NCBI GenBank assembly: GCA_019722365.1
Contig: JADFUC010000335.1
Coordinates: 248,001-312,000 of the forward strand
Length of the DNA: 64,000 bases
Origin: Lithospermum erythrorhizon
Lineage: Eukaryota; Streptophyta; Magnoliopsida; Boraginales; Boraginaceae
Direction of reading: 5' to 3'
Shown in pieces: positions 35,478 through 47,859 of this stretch (positions within the stretch are counted from its first letter, which is position 1; every line of letters starts with the position of its first letter). The translations under genes were made by a program, and so were the position numbers. The notes under the pieces are model-generated. The model was not told the DNA's origin, searched no databases, and worked only from the letters and a program-made list of their open reading frames with translations.

Positions 35478-38009
35478 AAAATAAGGTATTATGATTTTGG
35501 ATGGTTGAAGCTTCAATTGTAAGATTTTTTTCTGTAATTTTCAATTTCTTATGCAATTGTAATTTTTTTTCCTGTAATTTCAATTTCTTATGCAATTTGG
35601 TGATGTTGGGGGAGATAGGTCGTGTATTAAACAAGAAAGTTTGAAATTTTATTTTAATTATGTAAAATGTATTTTTATACTTTAGTTTAGTAAGTTGGGC
35701 AAAATAAATATTTTAAGTAAAACCGACAGATAGTAATTCCATGATCACTTTTGAAACTTAACTGATAATTCAAGCAAAACCACATGTAAATTTACACTAT
35801 AATATAGATATAAAATAAGAATTACCCTAACATCTTTTGGATATCTTTGAAATCTAAGAGGCCACATCATATTATTAATAACATACTAGGATATTGCCAC
35901 TTGGCACTGATCAGCTTGTGTGGATGGTACTTTTAAATATCAAAATAATTAGAAGTAGGAAAAGTGCAATGGTAAAGTGGATAAGAACAATAATGATGCA
36001 TCATTGAACAAATTAAATGGTGGAAGCAAATGAGCTCTTCGTTCCCCCAAAAGGTCGTTTATTAAATTAAACTTGACCTCTTCTCTTTTGCTGCCTTCTA
36101 TCTTCAACATTATTTGCCCATCAATTTGGAGCTTATTAGCTTATCTATTTTCTCTGTCACAAAATATCTTTAATAATACGTGGAAAACTCAAACGAAAAA
36201 TGAGGACAATCAGATGTTTCAAAAAGAGTTACTACTAAAAGTTGTCGAATAAGTCAATCTACATATGCACATACTCTTCATACAATCATGTAAAAAAATA
36301 TTCATGTTCAAAATTTTATATCAAAAACAAAAAAATTACTCCGTACTAGTTATTTCAAAAAATTTAGTTGTGTAAAAATTGAAGTTAATAAAAAATATGA
36401 GTTCATTTAGCAGACGCATTTTAATTTCACATGTTTTTGAGCTTTTCTTTTTAAAACAATGTACTCATTAATGAAAGAGGTGTAGCACAAGTTTAAGATG
36501 TTTATGTGCATAACCATCAATTAATCATATGACTATCTCAAGTTAGAAGTATTCAAAATGTTCCATTCCATTCTATGCGCCTACCTAATATATATGAGTT
36601 ATTCAAATTAAAATAGTTATATGACTCGTGTTAAATTAATCTTCCACGTGGCTCATGTTATTCCATTGATATCATTAGCCAAAATTAATTTCCCGCATTT
36701 GAAATCAAGAACTATAATTAAACATTCTATATGAAAGCCAGAACCCTGGGCCAGAAAATGGGGGTAACAAAATATATGTTGGAACACACTCTTAGATCAT
36801 CAATTTATAATAATTGGTATAATACTCGTGATACCTAACGTAACATAAACCAAAGATTGCATCTATTGCCACCGACACTGATCAACACCTATATGTCGAT
36901 AAATAAATAATACCGAAAGTAAAACACAAGACGATAACCCGTGCCGGTGTCAATAAAGACGAGCCTCTACAAATACCAAATGGAAGTATCCATTATATAA
37001 CTTGCATCACAACAAGTCTCACGCAAATCCTCTTTATTCTTCTACACCCTATTATACTCCTATTCAAAGATGCTGTAGCACTGCATTCTCCCTCGACTAC
37101 ACACCTATCATCCACAACACTACTATCCTCGCTTGAAGACCTAAGATGTATTTACCATGCTTTTAAACAACGAAACAGCACTATCGTAATGCGCTGGGCA
37201 CAACAAATTGCACATACTATAAGCTTTTATGTAACCCATACATTCAACCACACAAATAAATTCTCTCTGCCTCTTTTCTCTAAAATGACATGTACAACAA
37301 TAATATATATTTTATGAAGCTCAGTTCTAGAAATGGTAATACCTTTATATACAGCAGACAAACAAATTTATTAATAACTTATAAACAAAATCTTCCATAA
37401 TCGATTGGATATTTTCCTTGTCCCATAACCAACCTAAATTGCGACTTTTATTGCCATGATACACCCAAGACATACCATATATTATGTGACTAAAATATCT
37501 CTTCCAATATTACCAAATCTTTGCACTTTAAAAATATCGACAAGAATAACCTGCCGAACAACTTTCGCTTATCAACAAAAATTGTCAGCCTAATAAAACA
37601 CTAACAAACTCCCCCATTTCGGGCTTAATATTTTTTGTGTGGCAAAACACATATTCACTGCCCTCAATCAAAAGCATCCAAAGATTTAATAAATGATGAA
37701 TTTTTCAATTATTAGCATCACACGAAAAGTAACACTGCCCACTAACAATCAACTTCACACATACCAAGTTCACCATGAACATGTATATAATCGATTCATT
37801 TATTACAACTTTATTTTTACAGTTAAAAATGTATTTAATGTATGTAAAAACTTATCGATATATATACCATAAACCATGTCATCAATAGTTGATTATGATT
37901 ACACGTTGTAACCAATTGTGTTAATATTTGCAATTAAAATATCTATGATATTGGTTATCTTGACCAATGCACGATGTTTGTTTGCCGCCCCCTCTCTACC
38001 TATGCTTGC
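35478..38009. other. Intergenic DNA, LTR-like relic at 36.75-37.65 kb
   Basis: From 36,780 the sequence reads tgttggaacacactc, a possible LTR start. It continues through non-coding sequence including acccgtgccggtgtcaataa and gtatccattatataacttg to a patch at about 37,608 (aactcccccatttcggg). This looks like an old LTR-type repeat, but no polyprotein or second LTR was recognised. The rest is AT-rich. A W-box core (ttgacc) lies at 37,960-37,965, upstream of the BTB-TAZ gene. Confidence 0.35.
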
Positions 38010-38012
38010 CCC

Positions 38013-38020
38013 TATAAATA
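38013..38020 (+). promoter_or_regulatory. TATA box of the BTB-TAZ gene
   Basis: TATAAATA lies about 146 bp before the start codon, after a C/T-rich stretch, and fits a leader of roughly 110-120 bases. Confidence 0.65.
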
Positions 38021-38158
38021 GAAGCTATATTCACATGACAAACATAACTCATTCTCCAACCAAACATAATAATTTTCATAAACCAAACAACTCTCATCAC
38101 AAATCAATTCAATAAAATTAACGTGTTTCTGATCATCAAACCTTGTTCACAACTAGCA

Positions 38159-40386
38159 ATGACCACTTTCGCTTATAGCAAAGATCATTTTCCGACAACT
38201 TCCGATGTGGCCGATGTCCACGTCATCACTTCCGGTCGCCTACGTATTCCTGCACATTCAACTATACTGGTATATATTCTTTTTCAGCTTGCTCTACAAT
38301 TTAATTAAATCATTTGCTTTAAACCGTGATAAAAAGAAATATATTAGATCATGTATTACATTTTATGTTGTATTTCGTTAATATTATGTTACGTGTTTTA
38401 TAGGCTGCAGCATCACCTGTGCTGGAGAGCATAATAGATAGGCCGATGAAGCATCACTCTTCGGAGAAAACAATCTCAATACTCGGAGTCCCATGTGATG
38501 CTGTTTCCGTATTCATTCACTTCCTATATTCTTCCAGGTACTATTTCTATTATCAAATATACTCGCTGCATGGACAGGAATCTCGAAAAATCGTTAGTGT
38601 GATATGTAAGGATGTCACACTTATTATTATCAAATATACTCTACTAATTTGATTTGAGTTCTAACTCATTAATTATTTAGTTGTTGCTTTTTATTCCTCA
38701 AAGTCTATAAATGATTTATTCAATTTGTTTTATTATTATTTTTAATCTCCTTTAATCATGACTCCTATGTTTCAATTTAACCGGTGGTTATACAATCAAA
38801 TGTTTTATTCTAATTTTGAATGGATTATTTAAAACGCGATTAAATTGTAATGGAGTTGATATTTTTGTTTGCTTAATTTTATTTGATTTAGAACATTCCA
38901 ACTCCACATGATCGCAACATGTGATCTTTTCAACATAATTAAGTCAATAATGGCCGTCCATTATTCCAATCTTGTATTTTTTATAACACGTGTCACTTTG
39001 AGTACCTTCCCTTCACATTTCCTTAAAATCTTGGTTGGCTGATGATGATTTTGACTCCGGAATTATGGGATTCTACTTTTCATAATAGCATCTCACTTTT
39101 CTTTATTACAAAAATGATTTTTTTAATTCGACCAAGTTATTGCAAATGACTCGGATATTAACTTCATTATTACGAGTAATATTTTGTGGCCACTAACTAG
39201 GATCATTTTAGTGGTTAGAAAAATGAATCTTCTTGTAAATAAAAGGCAAGAAAAAAGAGTAATTCTTTTTGTGGAATTTGTTTTAGGTGTGATGAGGAGC
39301 AGATGGACAAATATGGAATTCACTTGCTTGCATTATCTCATGTCTACAAAGTGACACATCTTAAGCAGAGGTGCACAAAGGGGTTGGCTGAAAGGCTAAC
39401 AGTTGAGAATGTAGTGGATTTGTTGCAGCTTGCAAGGCTTTGCAATGCACCTGATTTGAACATCAAGTGTATGAAATTGTTGACCAAGAATTTCAAATCT
39501 GTTGAGGGAACTGAGGGGTGGAAGTTCTTGCAAGATAATGATCCTTGGCTCGAACTCGAAATCTTGCAGTTCATGGATGAAGCTGCTTCGGTATGCTTCT
39601 AGCCCTACAACAGAACTGCCTCAGTTGATTATGTTACTAGGATCGTTTGTCTTTTGCTTACAATTCATGTGTTTGATTGTGTTTTCCTGATTGAAATGCT
39701 CATAATATGTTTCAAATGATTATGACAGAGGAAAAAGAGGACGAGGAGGCATAGGAGGGAGCAGAACATATATTTGCAGCTAAGTGAAGCAATGGAGTGT
39801 TTGGAACATATATGCACGGAGGGGTGCACGAGCGTAGGGCCATATGACATGGAACCAGGGGCAAAGAAGGGTCCGTGTAACAAGTTCTCTACATGTCAAG
39901 GTCTCCAGCTTTCAATTAAGCATTTTGCGACTTGCAAGAATAGAAAGGCTAATGGTGGGTGTTCACGGTGCAAGAGAATGTGGCAGCTCCTTAGGTTACA
40001 TGCATCAATCTGTGAGCATCAAACTGAAAATGATAAATGCAAGGTTCCTCTATGCAGGTATGAAATATGATCTGACACAAAATCTTTTCATTCGTCTAAA
40101 AATGTCTTCAGGACGAAATTATTCATATAAGTAGAAGCTTCTCTTATCTTATGAAGTCTTAATGCTTTGTCCTTGTTTAACTAACAGGCAATTTAAATCG
40201 AAGATGCAACAAGAACGATTAGGAGAAGAGGAAATGAGATGGAAATTACTGGTGAGAAAGGTCGTCTCAGCAAAAGCCATATCTTCGTTGTCTTTGCCGA
40301 AGAGAAAAAGGGAAGACGAACCAAGGATCGTCATGTATCAAAATGGCCTGAGAGGCCTTAGATTACATAGAACTATGAAGGGTTAA
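38159..40386 (+). CDS. BT2: BTB/POZ and TAZ zinc-finger protein (BT1/BT2-like)
   Basis: Five exons: 38,159-38,269, 38,404-38,537, 39,287-39,590, 39,729-40,057 and 40,188-40,386; 358 residues. The N-terminal BTB domain runs from about residue 18 to 120 (DVHVITSGRLRIPAHSTILA, then GVPCDAVSVFIHFLY). A BACK-like helical linker follows (HLLALSHVYKV, LLQLARLCNAPDL), with a basic patch RKKRTRRHRREQ at the start of exon 4. The TAZ domain has the expected Cys/His spacing (EHICTEGC, HFATCKNRKANGGCSRCKRM, CKVPLCRQF). A calmodulin-binding-like basic tail ends the protein. The family acts as a substrate adaptor for CUL3 and as a scaffold for bromodomain transcription factors; in Arabidopsis, members respond to nitrate, sugar, light and auxin and are needed in gametophytes. 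The BT1/BT2 clade fits best, but orthology is my judgement from recalled sequence. All junctions are GT-AG and in phase. Confidence 0.92.
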
Positions 40387-40702
40387 GGTAGATAAGTAGT
40401 AAAGTAGAGTAGCCTTCTTAAGAAGGCCTGATGAAGAGTTTGCAAATTGCAGGTTATGTTCCGTTCTTGTAGATAGAAGTTTGATAGTTAGTGAGGGATG
40501 TATATCCAGAGATAGGCGAGTTGTGAATTGTAATATGGTGTGTTGTATGCAGGTTTATATCAATGCAGCAGTTTGTTACAATTATTTGTCTCTATTATTT
40601 ACTCTATACAGATGAACAGTTGCAAATGGTTTATATTACATATGAAGAAATATTTTACATGTTGATCAAATCCAGGCAATCAAATTTTGAGTTTCCATAT
40701 AA

Positions 40703-40748
40703 TTTGCAACATCACTTAGCTGAATTTTGCAACATCACTTAGCTGAAT
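40703..40748. repeat. 23 bp perfect tandem duplication
   Basis: The unit beginning tttgcaacatcacttagctg occurs twice back to back in the 3' intergenic space between two convergent genes. Confidence 0.95.
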
Positions 40749-40964
40749 CGAAAGATGTCTGGTCGAATGATGAAGGAAACTATACATGTATGATCAAATG
40801 AGCCATTAACACTTTTTTATCGCTAATTCAACGGCAACTTCCAGAAAATCGTTCCCTTCAGCAGGAGGTTCAAATAATGCAAGTGGGATTTAACAACCAA
40901 GCCAAGCAAACCGTATTAATTTACAAGTCTACAAGAGCTAGTCTCTGATATCAGGAACAAACTA

Positions 40965-43136
40965 TCAAGTCCAGACGCAAATAACACCATTCTTATCTGA
41001 GGAAGCAAGCGGTTTTCCAATACCACTCCAAGAACAGCACAGAACAGGAGCTGTATGTTCCTTTAGAGTGCTAACAATTTTAGCATTTGAGATTGACCAA
41101 ATATGAATAGATCCATCTACGGATCCAGCAGCAACATAATTGTCGTCCGGACTGATGCAGGATCTGCTCCAATTAGATGCCACTCTGTTCTCACTAGCTC
41201 TGAACGTGCCACAGACCTCAAGACTCCTCATATCGAATAAATTGTGAACATTGTCTCTCCCACTTGTCAATATTGAATTTCCATTTCGTGATAGGGATAT
41301 TGATGTCACTGCAAGAGAATGTGCAGCAACTTCAGTAAGCAGTTTTCCCGTCTGACTATCCCACAGTCGGAGATTCCCATCTACATGACCTGAGCAAATA
41401 GTCAGGCCATCCATGCTAAAGCAAACTGCATTGCAATTGCTGTGGAAAATTAATGTGTTTGTGCAGTAACCTCTCTGAAGATCCCAAACTTTAATTGTTC
41501 GATCATAAGCTGCACTAACAACATGGCGGTTTGAAACTTTACTGACATCCACAGCACAGACTTTGTCTACATGACCCGTGAGACTATGACGTATTCGGCC
41601 ACTATTTACATCCCACACAAACAAGTTGTTTGAGCTACTTGCTGCAATAATGGATCTATTATCATGGGTAATGGCAAGATCAAGAACAGAACCCAAACAC
41701 CCACTAAGAGAGTTACTTGGTGACCCAGTATTAGTATCCCACAGTTTTACAGCCCTGTCCTGACCTCCGCTGATCAATTTGCTGGAGTTATACTCAAACA
41801 GAACAGATGCACAACCACCATCATGGGCGGGGATCCGTTGCTTGCATGTGGTAGGGATGGTCGACTCCATAAAGAACTCTGCACCATCTTCACTTTGACG
41901 AATGATGCCATCCACTTGTTGACGAGCGAGTTGTTGAATGCTACTAGCCTTCATTTTACCTAGCATATCTTCATAAATAGCATTAACCTGATGCAGCATG
42001 ACAGACAATTTCAACACCAAATAAGACGATTACCAAAACGAGATTTGACTTGATTAGTGCAAACAACATTAAAACTTTATTATTCCCACTGCTATCATAT
42101 AAGATCAATACCATTAGCCTATATTGGTTACTTGTTCTTACAAAAACATAAGTGGGCCACAGATACGCACATTTATATACATAAATACACGAAAGAAAGA
42201 CAGATACAGCCAACAGAGTAGATTGAAGGATTCAATGTCATAATAGGAAACTAAACCTCCTCTATCAACTATAAACCTATATTGGCAATTACCCCAAATT
42301 ATGCCTCATCTTAACTGGTAGTGGTATATTTATCTCTTGGCACAGACCTCATAATGCATGCTCGTTACCTCATTAAGACGTTCTGCATCTTTCATTTTCT
42401 GTAGCATCCAACGATCTATTAAATTCTTGTTTTCAGCCTCGGCACTTTCAGCTCTTACAGTCATAGCCTCAAACTGACCCTTAAGATCATTGTGTTCACT
42501 CATCAACAACTCTAATGCGTTAATCTTCTCTTCCAATAGTGTGGACAAACGAGTACACTCGTCCCTGCAAACATTGGACACGAAGCTTTAGGGAGTTGTA
42601 CTATAAAACAGAAAGATGATGAGAGACAAAACCTTGCTTCAGTAAGCTCATTTTGCAAATTGTTTAATGTGGCTTCCTTCTCTTCAACTGAAGCTTTTAA
42701 AAGTCTAGCCTCGGAAACTTCAACGACGAGCTGCTCAGATAATCGAGATTGAGCCTTATAACATTGCTGAAGTTCTATTTCCAGATTCTCAGCTTTTTCT
42801 TTCCACTCCGAGCCCTATGATTAACTAAGTCAAAGCCTCAAACATGGAAACCAGTATCTGTTTGCTACTTATTTTCCGGGTTATTAACAAATAAGATTGA
42901 TTATTATGTGAATCAATAATTTGTTCTCAGGTGCACAATCAATTAAAATAATTAATTAAACACACAATTCATAATTAATTAAAAAGAAATACCAGAGTAA
43001 TAAAAGGGCGAGAAAGAGCTAGAATAGCAGGAGTATGAGCTCCTTCTTCAACCAAATGACGTTTTCGAAGAGATTTAATTGCCTCCTTTATTGCTTCTCT
43101 TCCTGATCTTGACCTAATCACAATTTCAAATTTCAT
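40965..43136 (-). CDS. ATG16: Autophagy protein ATG16 (coiled coil + WD40)
   Basis: Four exons on the minus strand: 43,136-42,993, 42,814-42,633, 42,564-42,369 and 41,987-40,965; about 514 residues. The N-terminal helix (AIKSLRKRHLVEEGAH, about residues 19-34) matches the ATG5-binding region. A coiled coil rich in E/K/L spans exons 2 and 3 and ends in the conserved IDRWMLQKMKDAERLNE. The large last exon encodes a linker and seven WD40 repeats (GQDRAVKLWDT, SSNNLFVWDV, AAYDRTIKVWDL, VDGNLRLWDSQTGK, SVDGSIHIWS) and ends CVWT like the Arabidopsis protein. In the family, ATG16 joins ATG12-ATG5 to place ATG8 lipidation on the forming autophagosome membrane. The start codon is the least certain point: MKFEIVIRSRSG before the conserved helix is longer than I expect, although an in-frame stop lies just upstream. 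It is convergent with the BTB-TAZ gene, 578 bp away. Confidence 0.93.
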
Positions 43137-44897
43137 AAATTACTTATATATCATCAAATTATCAATATTGGATACTTACATCATCATAAATTTATGTAAT
43201 TCACTTCACGGTTTCATTGATATTATAGTGATGTGTTTCTTACGGGAAGACAATGTATTTGTCAATTAGACATATTAATACCAACTTAATTGCCAATATC
43301 ATAAGTTTTTTTTTTTTAATTCAATTGAAATAATTTTAATTATGAAAAATTAAATAAAATTTGTAAATATTGTGTTATTATAAGCTATTGAATGATTAAA
43401 CATTTTATAATTATTGAGTTATTGTGTTATTGAATGATTAAACATTTTCATAAATGTCGTGTGTCGTTAGTCATTAACTCATTGTTATATTAGTTTAAAT
43501 TTTTTGAACACACCCATACTATATCAATCGCTAATTACTTCCTTCATTTTACCACTGACGCTGGACATGCCACGGTGCCTTTAACCACAATTATTTTTTA
43601 TTCATTAATTCAAAAAATATAAAAATCGATATCACAATTTTTTTAATTCATAATATTTTTTTTATAATTTTTCACGATGCACGTAAAATTTGTAATTGAT
43701 GATTAAACTTATATTTCGGTAACAGAAATTCAATTAATTAAATGCAGTAGCAGCAATTTTAAAATGAGATTAGAAAATTGATTTTTGTCTATTGAAAGCT
43801 ATAATATGGGAGGTTCCAAAGTTTATTTGTGTTTATACTTATCAATTTTGTTTGCTCAAATAGGAAGGAAGATTTGGAAAAAAACATGTCATTTGCTTAT
43901 GTCCATAACCTGTTCGACAAAATGCTTGACTGATAATGGATCTTGAAAAATTTCCAATCTTTAGATTGGAATGAATTCACTCAATAAATTTCTTAGATCT
44001 TCAACAGTTTCACCTATTGAATTCCTTCCTTTTCATTAAAGCATTTCAACCCAACCTAGGTAACTTCTTATCCTCACCTTTTTAGTCCATGTGAGAGATG
44101 AAGAAATGCAATCATCAACATTGTTTTATCCTTGCTTTTATGTTAGTGTGGATCGGGTGAACCTAGCTAAACTTAAAAATTAACCTTCGTGACTTTGAGT
44201 TAAGAGTTAGTTGAGGTAAATCTAGATGAATATTTTAAAATGTTGTATATTGTTATTTTATTTGTCTAGGTGAATAAAAGTGAATTACATATAAATATCA
44301 TTCACCTACATTATATCCCATCACACCCAAACTGGGGGTTAATAAAAAACAGGGTGAATTTATATAAATTGAGATAAATCATTTTAACATCGATTAACTT
44401 AAGTGAGTATAAATATAGAACCTAAAACGGGATGAATTTAAAATTTAACCTCCGTTTACCTAGTTCAAGTAATGTGAGTGATGCCACATTTTAGAAAATC
44501 AAGTAATGTGATTAAGAACAGATGAGATCTCAACTCTCAAGATAAAGATTGAGATAAGAACATTAAAGAATTAGTGAGATTAAAAGTTGGTGACCGAAAA
44601 GGTGAAAGAGGATGTAATTGAAATGATAAAAAGACATTCGGAAATCACATTTGCCATGGATCAGAAATCTTGAAGAGGAACTCAAACAATATTATTAACC
44701 AAAAGCACACCATCACATGAAGAAGTTAATTGTTGTATAAAGAAATAGGAAATATGGTGGTCAAAACCACTCTGACTCTTCTTAACAAACTAATAAGACA
44801 CAAGATGAATACTTATTCGAATAATAAGGTACTTAAGTAACAGATATTTAGGACATGAAACAAAACATAGTAATATTGTGATAGGAGGGGAGACTTC
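43137..44897. other. Intergenic DNA between ATG16 and SEO
   Basis: AT-rich. A short direct repeat tattgaatgattaaacatttt occurs in variant form near 43,383 and 43,430. At about 44,150-44,470 there is a patch with cctagctaaact and gtgaattacatataaat-type phrases but no frame. It presumably holds the ATG16 promoter and the SEO 3' flank. Confidence 0.5.
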
Positions 44898-47730
44898 CTA
44901 TTCGATGCAACAGCGATACATAAGGAATTTCTCCATTGAGCGACCACATTCCGCGCAGGCCAATGTTGCAGGAATGTCTCCATCGATCCCTGGAAAGATG
45001 AGGCGGTTGCAATGATGGGGTGGTTGGATATTTTGCAACTCATCCCTTAGACCATTTTCCCAGTCCACCATCGCCTGAGATTCCCAGTTGTGGAAATCTG
45101 GACCCAAAGCCTGATCAAGAACGTCGCTCTTTCCCCCTGCTGGAGTAGATGATCCTTTGCTGAATAACGCCCAACCTTGCTCACTACCATCATAGCTAAG
45201 AATAGTGATCACTCCTTGTAGAATTTGGTCATTTTCAACAGTGTTGCCATGTTGCATTTTAGAATGCAACATGCTTTCTAGCCGTGTCCAAAAGAACCAA
45301 ACCATTGTCAGATTCTCAAAGCAGTTGCTAACTCCTTCTCTCACTATTACTTCATTCATCTTTCGTACTCGCTCCTTGCTGCCTTTCTTCCCAACATACA
45401 TCATGTCTATTTCGATACCTAGACGTGCTGCAATTTGTTTCACTAGTGTTGTAAACTTCCTGATCCATTCAAGATCCTCTCCTCCATACAAACAAATGTG
45501 CCTGTCTTTTGCCATCTGCACATTTTAAGTTTAACCATTGTAATGCTTTCAGTTGAGAATAACTGTTACTATTTGCTCTATTAGTTCTTCTATTTTAGTC
45601 GGGTGATTTAAGCAATGTCAAACTGATACTATATGGAAAACTATTTGTCCAAAGAAAAATGAGTATGTAATTTACCCAATCAAGCAGGTAATTATCGATT
45701 CCGTCCACCACTAGTTCAAGTTTCCAAGCCTCTTTTTCCCACAATAACTTTTCATGGTTATGTGTGAAGGGAAAGGCAAGATTTCCCCAGATCCAGAACA
45801 TGTGGATAGCGTTGGGAGATGCAATTTTGCCTTGTGGGTCAAGCACAACCAGCATTGTCCTCCTTGTGAATCGCCAAATTTCTTTGATGTATCTTATAAC
45901 TGCAGGTTCCATCAAAGCAGGATTGCTAATGGTGTACCATGGCATCTCTTTCTGCAACATCCGGAATTTGTTTTGATGTTCATCACTCCATTGCATGCTT
46001 GGTGCTGATGGTGTTGATGATGATTCTACCATTGGGATCCATACGATGTCATATGGGAGCTCTTGCCCTTGTTGGTATATGTTGATTAGTATTGTGAGCT
46101 CATCATGGGAGATATCAAGATCTGAAATAAGTAGTAGTGTGGTCCTCCTCCTCAATGCTTCAATGTTGACCTGTAGTTCACAATGACGATTAAGATGATA
46201 CAACTGTGGCATATTTGTCATAATGGGTTCAGATACTCTTAGCTGGAGGTAGAGTTATTAAGGTGGCTCGTGGATCGGTGAACATACCGCGGTTTGTGTT
46301 GTACCAACTACAAGAGATGGCAAGTCATTGCGGAGATAGAAAAGAGCCTTGAGAACTCTCATATTGTCCATATGGGTTGATTCAAAGAGGTGGATGAGCA
46401 TTGCGAAGTATTCAGCATGTTTCTTTTCATCTGAGCCAATCGAAAAAGAAATTCTACAATTACTTGTCAAGATTCTGTACATTAATCATATCAACAAGCT
46501 CAATATTGAACTCAGTATGCGAAAAAACAAAAATATACCAATGTGATGATGGCAGCTCCTGAGATGATTCCGGAGCTCTTCAAGTATGCTGCGAAGTTTG
46601 TGAGCCAAGCTCTGAGGCTCCCATATGTCTGTTGTAGAAGTCATTAACCTGCATGATTCATTCATTGATTAGTACTCTGGAACGTCCGAAAATCTGAGCC
46701 AGTGACTTCATGGATCAGATGCACTCAGTTTCCAATTAAATGACTACTTACTCATAACTCATTCCTGGAAGGCGGGCAATCTGAGAAGCACAAACAACCA
46801 TGCTGCGGATGGTCCAGTAGACTGCAGCAGGGATATGAGCCTTAGCAGCAGCTAAAGATGGAGCATCATCAGAAATGTACTTTGAGGGAAGATCATTAAA
46901 GTCAATCACACACTTAGTCACTTCCAACACAACTTTCACCAGGTCATTGATGGCATCAAATCTAGGCTTCAGCCCCTGGGAATGCTCTACAAAGTCAGGC
47001 ATTTGTTTCAAGACAGCCAAAGATTTTGCTATGGGATTCGACACGACAAGGTTAGCTGTGAGCCAGAACTCTCCGAAATTGACAGCAAATGCACCCAGTG
47101 TCAGCACTAATTTGGCATCCCACTGGTAAGTGGATAGCATTCCTAGTATTGCCATGGTCGAGGTATGCGCATCTCCTGCTCCTGTGCACTTGCATGCCAA
47201 CTGCAATCATTCATGCATGCATTTACATGTCACAGATCATATATTAATGCAGAGTTATGTTTGTTCATGAGCAACATTCTGAAACTAAAAACTTAACAAA
47301 GATCAACCTCGCAAGATATTTTGTGACAGATGTTAGATAAACCTTCCAGGATACCATCATATGCAACCATCGCAACCTTTTCCTCTAGTGAATCAACTGA
47401 TCCATGTGCACCCTGCACATTATTAAGTGACAGAGCCAACAATTTATCATACGAACGACATAGAAGAGTACCAAAAGATTAGTAGTTACTTACATGATGG
47501 TGGTCGTCGATGGAGGGTGAAATCTGATGGAGGAGTTCCTCAATGACTTGAATCAAAGGAATGACATCAACTTGTCTTCCATCAGGAGTATGAGTCGAAG
47601 AAATCTGCTTAATCATGGCACTGTCTTCAGATGCCGAGAACATTCCTCTTTCGCGTCTCACAATCTGTTGACTCCTTGCTGCTGCTGCTGCAGCAGCAGC
47701 AGCAGGTATTCCATGCATAGCACTTGCCAT
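44898..47730 (-). CDS. SEO: Sieve element occlusion (SEO) P-protein
   Basis: Seven exons on the minus strand: 47,730-47,494, 47,412-47,308, 47,200-46,752, 46,648-46,539, 46,430-46,288, 46,170-45,676 and 45,515-44,898; 718 residues, typical of the family. After an Ala run (residues 10-18) comes the SEO N-terminal domain (VDVIPLIQVIEELLHQI; exon 3 with GAFAVNFGEFWL and HIPAAVYWTIRSMVVCASQI). The central thioredoxin-like region contains RRRTTLLLISDLDIS, then YDIVWIPMV. The C-terminal domain contains DRHICLYGGEDLEWIRKFT and ends in a cysteine-rich motif (LACAECGRSMEKFLMYRCC). SEO proteins assemble into filaments in phloem sieve elements and can plug them after wounding. The gene should therefore be phloem-specific; expression cannot be read from sequence. 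SEO genes are often tandemly clustered, but only one lies here. All junctions are GT-AG and in phase. Confidence 0.94.
47678..47705. repeat. CTG/CAG palindromic trinucleotide run in SEO exon 1
   Basis: Four GCT units and a G are followed by five CAG units, forming a nearly perfect inverted repeat that encodes the Ala run of the SEO protein on the minus strand. Confidence 0.95.
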
Positions 47731-47849
47731 TCTGTTGATAACTTTCTAAAGATACTAAATATACTAAAGAAAGGTCAATCTAGTTATACTAACTAGAATA
47801 ATTCTGTTGTTGAATCTTGATTGGTATGTTTACTGGAGAAATGATCAAA

Positions 47850-47858
47850 TATTTATAG
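47850..47858 (-). promoter_or_regulatory. TATA box of the SEO gene
   Basis: On the minus strand, cactataaatatttg lies about 120 bp before the start codon, the right place for a core promoter. Inferred from sequence and position. Confidence 0.6.
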
Positions 47859-47859
47859 T

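Noticed and set aside
45205..46186. Several plus-strand open frames
   Set aside because: Antisense shadows of SEO exons 6 and 7.
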